Below, piece by piece: positions 34,366 to 40,455 of a stretch of 64,000 nucleotides of DNA. Under the pieces are notes generated by a model. That model was not told where the DNA came from and searched no databases. It saw only the letters and a list, made by a program, of their open reading frames with translations. The stretch's first letter is position 1, and every line of letters begins with the position of its first letter. Both the position numbers and the translations under genes were made by a program. This DNA is from Brevundimonas variabilis (lineage in GTDB: Bacteria > Pseudomonadota > Alphaproteobacteria > Caulobacterales > Caulobacteraceae): assembly GCF_014199945.1 (NCBI RefSeq), contig NZ_JACHOR010000003.1:186001-250000 (forward strand). Reading direction: 5' to 3'.

Positions 34366-34535
34366 CGTCCCATCTTTCCATCACGGGATTGAAGAAAGGG
34401 CCGTTTTGCAACCTCGGATGCAGCAAGAGCGGCGTCCGCGGCCAGCGAGCTTTTACCCTCCGCGACCGTTACCCCGTCCTCGTCGACCCGTTTCCATGAC
34501 CATCCGAAATCGTCACAGCCCGTGATCTGGACCAT
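34362..34535 (-). CDS. 57-residue small acidic/basic protein
   Basis: ATG 34535 has the strong ribosome-binding site GGGGAGAG upstream. The product (ITGCDDFGWSWKRVDEDGV, then SSLAADAALAASEVAKRPF) looks like a compact strand-helix protein with one cysteine. Its stop overlaps the start of the 38-residue membrane peptide, making a two-gene micro-operon. I do not recognise the family. In-frame ATGs at 34592 and 34556 upstream are less likely, given the clear site at 34535. Confidence 0.5.
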   Translation of the reverse strand: MVQITGCDDFGWSWKRVDEDGVTVAEGKSSLAADAALAASEVAKRPFLQSRDGKMGR

Positions 34536-34631
34536 CTGACTCTCTCCCCTTCGCTTCATCGCGTCCCTCGTCCCATTTTGAGAAGCCCGCATCGGTCAGT
34601 GCAATTCCCGATCCTGACTGACGTGAGGCAG

Positions 34632-34672
34632 CAGGCGTCAGGCGTCAGGCGTCAGGCGTCAGGCGTCAGGCG
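34632..34672. repeat. Tandem 7-base repeat (CAGGCGT) in intergenic DNA
   Basis: Five perfect copies of CAGGCGT from 34632 to 34666 and a sixth, partial copy (CAGGCG) to 34672. It lies between the micro-operon (start 34535, leftward) and the emrA promoter (34723, rightward), about 50 bases upstream of the -35 element. No gene reads through it. Copy number could vary by slipped-strand replication. Confidence 0.85.
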
Positions 34673-34722
34673 GGACGACCGGATGAAAAACCAGTGCAGT
34701 CACATTCCCTGAATCGTCACGG

Positions 34723-34751
34723 TTGATTTTTGGACGGTATCGTCCATTTTA
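34723..34751 (+). promoter_or_regulatory. emrAB-tetR promoter with TetR-type operator
   Basis: TTGATT (34723-34728) and ATTTTA (34746-34751) are a plausible -35/-10 pair at 17-base spacing. Between them, TGGACG (34731-34736) and CGTCCA (34741-34746) form a perfect inverted repeat around GTAT. The operon's TetR-family product (37463-38068) is the likely ligand-released repressor; binding here would block RNA polymerase. Confidence 0.55.
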
Positions 34752-34768
34752 AGAGCATTCCTCCCCGA

Positions 34769-35878
34769 ATGCCGGTATCCGACATGTCCATCGCCCTGAC
34801 CCTGAAGAAACGTCTGCCCTTAATCGCGGGGGTGCTGGTGCTGATCGCCGTCATCATCGGGACCGTCGTCTGGTGGCAGGGCAAACAACGCTGGGAAGCG
34901 ACCGACAACGCCTTCGTTCAGGCCGACACGACGCTGGTGAGCTCACAGATCGACGGCTACGTCATAGACGTTCTGGTCAAGGACAATCAGTCGGTTCAAT
35001 CAGGCCAGGCGCTGGTTCGCCTCGACGACGCTGACGCCAGGGCCAACCTCATCCAGGCTGAAGCCAACCTGGCGGCGCTGCTGGCGGCGGTTGATAATGT
35101 CGACGCCCGCGCAGCCCAGGAACAGGCCATGATCGCGTCGCGTGCGGCAGGCGTCACCCAGGCACGGGCACAGGCCAACCTGGCCAATGCGGAAGTCGAC
35201 CGTTACGGCAAGCTGGCGGAACAGGGCTGGGTCTCACAGCAGAGAATCCAGACCCAGCGTGCGCAGGCGGAAACGGCCGGAGCGTCGGTCGCCGAGGCTC
35301 AGGCCGCCCTGGTCGCGGAACAACGTACGGCCGGCGTTCTGAACTCGACCCGGACCCAAAGTCTGGCCGCCGTCGAACAGGCACGGGCGGGCGTGGAGCA
35401 GGCCCGGATCGCACTGGCGCGCACCGTCATCCGGGCCCCGGTCGCGGGCGTCATCGGCGCACGTGGTGTCCGGGCGGGTCAGTATGTGAGACCCGGGGGA
35501 CAGCTGCTGTCCATCGTGCCGCTGGGCGAGACCTATGTGGTTGCGAACTTCAAGGAAACCCAGCTGCATCGGCTGCGGCTTGGTCAAGCCGTAGAGATCA
35601 CGGCCGACGCCTTTCCCGGTGAGCCCCTGACCGGGCGTATCGATAGTTTCGCTCCCGCAACCGGGTCCGAGTTCGCCTTGATCCCGATCGAAAATGCTAC
35701 CGGCAACTTCACCAAGATCACCCAGCGGGTGCCGGTCCGGATCATCGTCGATCGCGGCGAGACAGGCGCGACCCTGCGTCCCGGCCTATCCGTCGAAGTC
35801 AAGGTAGACCTCAAGAGCCGGCCCGGTCCCGCGCCTTCGCGCGATCAGACGGCCATGTCTGATGGCACAGTCCGGTGA
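34769..35878 (+). CDS. emrA: EmrA-type membrane fusion protein of a multidrug efflux pump
   Basis: Predicted 369-residue periplasmic adaptor linking the EmrB transporter to an outer-membrane channel. One N-terminal span (LIAGVLVLIAVIIGTVVWW) is followed by a biotinyl-lipoyl-like half (VSSQIDGYVIDVLVKDNQSVQSG), a long helical hairpin (residues ~100-215), the second lipoyl half (VIRAPVAGVIGARGVRAGQYV) and a beta-barrel (IVPLGETYVVANFKETQL). ATG 34769 or 34784 may be used; neither has a clear ribosome-binding site and the -10 element is only 18 bases before the first. GTGA overlap with emrB. No TolC-like gene is adjacent. Confidence 0.9.
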   Translation: MPVSDMSIALTLKKRLPLIAGVLVLIAVIIGTVVWWQGKQRWEATDNAFVQADTTLVSSQIDGYVIDVLVKDNQSVQSGQALVRLDDADARANLIQAEANLAALLAAVDNVDARAAQEQAMIASRAAGVTQARAQANLANAEVDRYGKLAEQGWVSQQRIQTQRAQAETAGASVAEAQAALVAEQRTAGVLNSTRTQSLAAVEQARAGVEQARIALARTVIRAPVAGVIGARGVRAGQYVRPGGQLLSIVPLGETYVVANFKETQLHRLRLGQAVEITADAFPGEPLTGRIDSFAPATGSEFALIPIENATGNFTKITQRVPVRIIVDRGETGATLRPGLSVEVKVDLKSRPGPAPSRDQTAMSDGTVR

Positions 35879-37461
35879 CGGTGGTGACTCCGGACGCTGT
35901 TCCGGGCTCTGCCACCCAGCCATCGATCAACTGGACCGCCCTCCTTCTGGGGTTTGGCGGCATGGTGATCGGCCAGTTCATGGCGATCCTGGACATACAG
36001 ATCGTCGCCGCCTCCCTGCCCCAGATCCAGGCCGGAGTCGGAGCCAGTGCCGATGAGATCAGCTGGATCCAGACGGCCTATCTGATCCCCGAGGTCGTGA
36101 TGATCCCGTTGTCCGGCTATCTGTCGCGACTTTGGGGCACGCAGAAGGTTTTCCTGGTGTCCTGCGCCGGGTTCCTGATCATGAGCGTGGCAACCGGGCT
36201 GTCGACGTCAATCGAGGCGATGATCGTCTGTCGCGCGCTGCAAGGCTTCGTCGGCGGGGCAATGATCCCCGCGGTCTTCGCGATCGCCTACACCGCTTTC
36301 CCAGGCAAGCACCGGGTCAATGCCATCGTTGCGATCAGCCTGATCGTGACCCTGGCACCGACCGTCGGGCCGACGCTGGGCGGACATCTGACCGAGATGC
36401 TGAGCTGGCACTGGCTGTTCTTCATCAACGTCATTCCTGGTGCCCTGTCCCTTTTCCTGGTCTGGCGCTACGGCGACTTGGACAAGGGCGATCCATCTCT
36501 GGCCCAGGGTTTCGACTGGTGGGGTCTGAGCCTCATGGCGACCTTCCTCATGAGCATGCAGTTCGTGCTCGAAGAGGGCTCCAAGAACGACTGGTTTGCC
36601 GACGATCTGATCCTGTTATTGACAGTCGTGGCCGCTATCACCGGGCCGGCATTCGTCTGGCGATCGCTCGCCTACAAGAACCCGATCGTGGAGCTGCGCG
36701 CGTTTGCCAATTCCAATTTCCGGGTCGGGATGATGCTGACGTTCATCGTTGGAGCCATGCTGTTCGGGGGATCGTTCCTGATGCCCCTGTTCCTGGGTCG
36801 GGTCCGCGATTTCTCGGCCAGCGAAGTCGGGACGACGATGGTCATCTCGGGTCTGGCCATGTTCCTGACGGCTCCGATCGCGGGGCGGCTGGCGAGGTTC
36901 GTCGACATGCGGATCATGATGTGCGGGGGCTTTGTTCTTTGCGCATGGGGCATGTGGGATGCCCATTCCCTGACCAGTGAGTGGGGCTTCTGGGAGTTTG
37001 CGGGCGTACAGGCGACCCGGGGGTGCGGCGTGATGATTGCCATGATCGCGACCAATCAGATCACCATGGCCACCCTGCCACCGCACATGGTGAAGAATGC
37101 TTCGGGGCTGGTGAATCTCAGCCGAAATGTCGGCGGGGCTTTTGGCCTCGCGATCCTGAACACCTCGCTGACCCGGAACACGGCCTTGCACATGGGCGAG
37201 CTGACCGCTGGCATCAGCCAGACCAACGGTCAGGTCCAGCTAATGATCGCCGGGATTGCAGAGCGGATGAGCAATTCGATTGACCCCCAGGCAGCCGCCC
37301 TGAAGGCGGTGAACGGAATGCTGACCCGGCAGGCGACGACGCTGGCATTCGGGGATGCCTTCGCCCTGCTTGCCCTTGCCTCATGCGTAGCGGTCATTGC
37401 AGCGATCTTCGCCAAACCGGTCAAGGTCGCGCCGAACGCCCCGCCAAGCGAGGTGCACTGA
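35875..37461 (+). CDS. emrB: EmrB-type MFS drug/H+ antiporter (DHA2 family, 14 spans)
   Basis: Predicted 528-residue inner-membrane exporter driven by proton motive force. N-terminal span: LGFGGMVIGQFMAILDIQIVAASLPQIQA; DIQIVAASLPQI is the DHA2 motif around the membrane-embedded Asp. SGYLSRLWGTQKVFLV corresponds to MFS motif A and LVTLAPTVGPTLGGHLTE to motif C, typical of antiporters. About fourteen hydrophobic segments are present. It begins at GTG 35875, overlapping the emrA stop by 4 bases; the TetR gene follows by 1 base. Confidence 0.93.
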   Translation: MTVVTPDAVPGSATQPSINWTALLLGFGGMVIGQFMAILDIQIVAASLPQIQAGVGASADEISWIQTAYLIPEVVMIPLSGYLSRLWGTQKVFLVSCAGFLIMSVATGLSTSIEAMIVCRALQGFVGGAMIPAVFAIAYTAFPGKHRVNAIVAISLIVTLAPTVGPTLGGHLTEMLSWHWLFFINVIPGALSLFLVWRYGDLDKGDPSLAQGFDWWGLSLMATFLMSMQFVLEEGSKNDWFADDLILLLTVVAAITGPAFVWRSLAYKNPIVELRAFANSNFRVGMMLTFIVGAMLFGGSFLMPLFLGRVRDFSASEVGTTMVISGLAMFLTAPIAGRLARFVDMRIMMCGGFVLCAWGMWDAHSLTSEWGFWEFAGVQATRGCGVMIAMIATNQITMATLPPHMVKNASGLVNLSRNVGGAFGLAILNTSLTRNTALHMGELTAGISQTNGQVQLMIAGIAERMSNSIDPQAAALKAVNGMLTRQATTLAFGDAFALLALASCVAVIAAIFAKPVKVAPNAPPSEVH

Positions 37462-37462
37462 C

Positions 37463-38068
37463 ATGCCTCGGATCGCCGGACAGATCGACGAACGCAAGCG
37501 CGAGGCCATACTGGACGCCGCTTCGGAGCTGCTGGCCGAAAAGGGCCTGGCGGTGTCGATGGAGGAGATCGCGCGCCGCGCAGGGGTGTCGAAGCAGACG
37601 CTATACAACCGCTTCGCTTCCAAGACCGACATTGCCCGCGCCTTGGCCGAGCGGCGCTCCGATCTCATCACAGCGCCCCTGCGAACGACGGAGGAGCCCG
37701 AGGTGGTCCTGACCGCGCTTGCACGCGCTATGCTGGATAAGGCTGGCGAGCCGGATCAGAAGACCTCTATGCGCGGCCTTGCCCTGATTTCCCCACATGC
37801 CCCCGAGCTGGCATCAGCCGTCTATGACGCGGGGCCCGGCGAAAGTCTGAGGCGACTGGCGCAATGGCTGGCCGAACAGGACCGCCGGGGGATGATCCGG
37901 GTGCCGGATCCGGCCCTGGCGGCGGAAATGTTCACGGGAATGGTACTCGGTCATACCAATCTCAAACTGGTTCTGGGCGTCGATGCGGGGGTCACCAACA
38001 TCCCGGGCCGCGCCAGCGAAACGGCTCGACGGTTCCTTCGGGCTTTTGCAACGATGTCCGAAGGCTGA
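37463..38068 (+). CDS. TetR-family repressor of the efflux operon
   Basis: Predicted 201-residue DNA-binding protein. The N-terminal helix-turn-helix is clear: ILDAASELLAEKGLAVSMEE then IARRAGVSKQTLYNRFASK (about residues 13-52). The C-terminal domain is a ligand-binding helical bundle without further motif. The start ATG 37463 is 1 base after the emrB stop, so it is in one operon with emrAB and probably represses the promoter at 34723-34751 until a pump substrate binds. Length is usual for the family. Confidence 0.9.
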   Translation: MPRIAGQIDERKREAILDAASELLAEKGLAVSMEEIARRAGVSKQTLYNRFASKTDIARALAERRSDLITAPLRTTEEPEVVLTALARAMLDKAGEPDQKTSMRGLALISPHAPELASAVYDAGPGESLRRLAQWLAEQDRRGMIRVPDPALAAEMFTGMVLGHTNLKLVLGVDAGVTNIPGRASETARRFLRAFATMSEG

Positions 38069-38237
38069 GCGGCTGGGGTCGAGAATGACTGGATAGAAGC
38101 TGTGTCTCACCTTGCGGACGGCAAATCGCCCCCGAAATGCTGAAACAGGACCGAGTAAAGACGGATTGGTCAGAGCGCGTCTGCAAACCTCCAGCCATTT
38201 GGCTTCACGGCTTGACCTGATCCGAGCGCAGGCGGTG

Positions 38238-38261
38238 GGGCGGAGCCTTGCGGCTCCGCCC
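38238..38261 (-). terminator. Hairpin downstream of the flagellin gene
   Basis: A perfect 10-base inverted repeat, GGGCGGAGCC (38238-38247) and GGCTCCGCCC (38252-38261) with a TTGC loop, 17 bases after the flagellin stop on the minus strand and 170 bases after the tetR stop on the plus strand. No T-tract; the very stable stem probably ends or protects the flagellin mRNA. Confidence 0.6.
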
Positions 38262-38277
38262 ATCAGGTCTTTTGGCT

Positions 38278-39081
38278 TTAGCGGAACAGCGACAGCAGGA
38301 TGCTGCTCGACTGGTTGGCGATCGACAGCGCCTGGACACCCAGCTGTTGCTTGGTCTGCAGGGCGGTCAGCTTGGCGCTTTCCTTGGCCAGGTCGGCATC
38401 GACGAGGTTGCCGATACCGGTCTCGATCGAGTCCTGGAGCTTCGAGGTGAAGGTCAAGGCGCGCTCGAGCGACTGTGCCTGGCTACCGAGGCCTCCCAGC
38501 ACCCCCGTGAAGGCCGTGATGGCACCATCGACGATGGCTGCCGTGGCGCCGGCGCGAACGACGGCCCCGCCGGCAGTCGCGACCGTGATCGCTGCACCGG
38601 TGCCGATGTTCGCGGTGTTGCCCGTGGCGCCCGTGCTGGTCAGCACGGTCTGCTGGGCCGTGTTGGAGAACAGGTTCACGCCGTCGAAGGTTGAGCCAGC
38701 CAGCGCCTTGGTGATTTCGTTGCCGAGGGCATTGAAGTCCGCCAGGTAGGCGGTTTCGGCAGCCGAGCCGGCCGCCGAGGACTGGATGGAGACCGCGAGG
38801 GCCTTCTGTTTTTCGAGCGCTTCGACGATGGTCTCACCACCGGCCAGCGCGACATCGACGATGGATTGACCGCGCTGGATCGAGTTCTTGACGGAGTTCA
38901 GGGCGCCTTGTTCAGCGCGCTGGGCCGTCGAAATGGCGAAGATGGCACCGTTGTCCTTAGCGGACGAAACGTTCTTGCCAGTGTTGATCCGGTTCTGGGT
39001 CTCGCCCAGTTCGCGGTTCGTGCGGTTCAGGGCCTGCAGAGCAATCTGGGCGCCGCTGTTCGTATTGATGCTGTTAGCCAT
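38278..39081 (-). CDS. Flagellin (Caulobacter FljK/FljL type)
   Basis: Predicted 267-residue flagellar filament protein. The conserved N-terminal D0/D1 (SINTNSGAQIALQALNRTN, then LGETQNRINTGKNVSSAKDN) and C-terminal D1/D0 (DADLAKESAKLTALQTKQQL, then GVQALSIANQSSSILLSLF) are intact, with a short Ala/Thr/Gly-rich variable middle. The length is close to Caulobacter flagellins (about 273). Exported by the flagellar type III system without signal peptide. AAGGAAAGAGG lies before ATG 39081, and a sigma-54 promoter lies 69 bases upstream (39150-39165). No other flagellar gene is in the window. Confidence 0.95.
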   Translation of the reverse strand: MANSINTNSGAQIALQALNRTNRELGETQNRINTGKNVSSAKDNGAIFAISTAQRAEQGALNSVKNSIQRGQSIVDVALAGGETIVEALEKQKALAVSIQSSAAGSAAETAYLADFNALGNEITKALAGSTFDGVNLFSNTAQQTVLTSTGATGNTANIGTGAAITVATAGGAVVRAGATAAIVDGAITAFTGVLGGLGSQAQSLERALTFTSKLQDSIETGIGNLVDADLAKESAKLTALQTKQQLGVQALSIANQSSSILLSLFR

Positions 39082-39149
39082 TTTTGGCCTCTTTCCTTCT
39101 GGATATGCAGCCTCTTCTGAGGCCCGAGCGTTTTGCTCGACGCCACAGG

Positions 39150-39165
39150 TTCAATTGCCGTGCCG
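39150..39165 (-). promoter_or_regulatory. Sigma-54 promoter of the flagellin gene
   Basis: On the minus strand, CGGCACG (39165-39159), then four bases GCAA, then TTGAA (39154-39150). The RpoN consensus is TGGCACG-N4-TTGCW, so only two positions differ and the GG/-24 and TT/-12 pairs are kept. Transcription would begin near 39140, leaving a leader of about 60 bases. Caulobacter flagellin promoters are sigma-54 dependent. Confidence 0.7.
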
Positions 39166-39277
39166 CGAGACATTCCAGAAAATACTGAATGAATTCAGCA
39201 ATAGTCCGAAGGGTTCACCCGGCAGAATTCGCAGCCTCGGCAAAAAATTCCCTCGGTCAGGGCAGGATTGACCGACC

Positions 39278-40315
39278 CTAGGTGCGCCACTTCAAGCGCG
39301 TGGCTCGAACGGGATTGACGAAGGCATCAGTCCCACCGACAGCCCGGGCCAGAGCCATCTTGCACTGGAAATACCAGGCAGACGGCTGATCCGGCTCGCC
39401 GACGAAGAGCAATGGCTGGTGCAGGCTCGCGTGGGAATCCAGACGCCGCAGGATCGCAGCATCCTGCTCCAGAAAGGCGCGACCCAGCAGCGAGAGCGCC
39501 GGATACAGCCAGCGAAGCGGTCGCACCGAACTGTAGATGACGTTTCTCAGCATGACCCGACCCGGCGCGATCGGCGTGACCGTCGTGATGTTCAGCAGTT
39601 GGAGTCGACCACCCTGCACGCGTTCAATCCGCGTCGAGGGTAGCCGGAACTCTATGGTCACCTTCCGGTCTTGCCCGACCAGTTCATAGGCAGGCGCCGA
39701 GGCGAAGGCATCGGCCGCCGTCGCCGTGAAGCCGAACGGTGTCGGGACATAGTCCTTGGTCTTGACCCGCCGTCGGGGCGACGAACGCCACCACCACGCG
39801 GTATGGACCATCGGCACGTGGGCGGGATCGACCAGTCCTAGAACCGTCTGATCATAGTCGGCCTCCACCTCGATCTCCGAGCAGGCGATCATCGGGAAGC
39901 CTGGGGTACCGGCCTCGTCCTCGATCAGAGATGGGATCCCCGTCCCCTCGTGGCAAAGGCGACGGACCCAGACCAGACCCAGTCGCGATTCCACGACCCA
40001 GTCGGCATCGTCCGACACGATCGTGCCGGACCGGTCTCTACGCAGTAGGAGATCCTGACCGAAGAGCGTCACACCGACGGGCCCTTGGACGTCCCTGCTC
40101 CGTGCAACCGGGTACCAGGCCGCCGCCGGTGGGCCAAACCGGGCTGCCTTGCCTGCAACAACGCCCGTCGCCGGGACGTCGGCCTGGGATTGCAACGGAA
40201 ATCCATCCGGGGCCAAAACGTCTCCTGACGAAACAACGCCAAGGCCGGCCGGCCCGACGTCCTGAAACAAGATCGAGGCGGGAGGAACCAGATTCCCGTA
40301 GTCAAGCGTGACCAT
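39278..40315 (-). CDS. Ring-hydroxylating oxygenase-like protein lacking the Rieske domain
   Basis: Predicted 345-residue protein that follows the alpha subunit of Rieske oxygenases at both ends. Residues ~60-97 (AAAWYPVARSRDVQGPVGVTL, then FGQDLLLRRDRSG) match the strand before the Rieske cluster, but the text then passes in about 20 residues to ESRLGLVWVRR, the end of that domain. CxH and CxxH motifs are absent. The catalytic domain remains: DPAHVPMVHT with the two iron-ligating histidines, and FLEQDAAILRRL with the likely Asp. Without a [2Fe-2S] cluster electrons must come from elsewhere or the protein has another role. It lies between flagellin and a divergent histidine kinase. Confidence 0.7.
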   Translation of the reverse strand: MVTLDYGNLVPPASILFQDVGPAGLGVVSSGDVLAPDGFPLQSQADVPATGVVAGKAARFGPPAAAWYPVARSRDVQGPVGVTLFGQDLLLRRDRSGTIVSDDADWVVESRLGLVWVRRLCHEGTGIPSLIEDEAGTPGFPMIACSEIEVEADYDQTVLGLVDPAHVPMVHTAWWWRSSPRRRVKTKDYVPTPFGFTATAADAFASAPAYELVGQDRKVTIEFRLPSTRIERVQGGRLQLLNITTVTPIAPGRVMLRNVIYSSVRPLRWLYPALSLLGRAFLEQDAAILRRLDSHASLHQPLLFVGEPDQPSAWYFQCKMALARAVGGTDAFVNPVRATRLKWRT

Positions 40316-40455
40316 AGAGCTTCATATGCAGGAGTCGATCTGACACTGCCGCCCGCTGAACATTCTTGTGGCTCGCGCCTGCTGGAACGCCTTTTGCCAA
40401 TGCGACTTTAGCAAGCTGAGCCGAAGTTGCACGATCCCGATCTCCGGAGCCCTGT

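Noticed and set aside
34632-34672. Repeat considered as a CRISPR array
   Set aside because: The unit is 7 bases with no spacers and no cas genes nearby; it is a simple tandem repeat.
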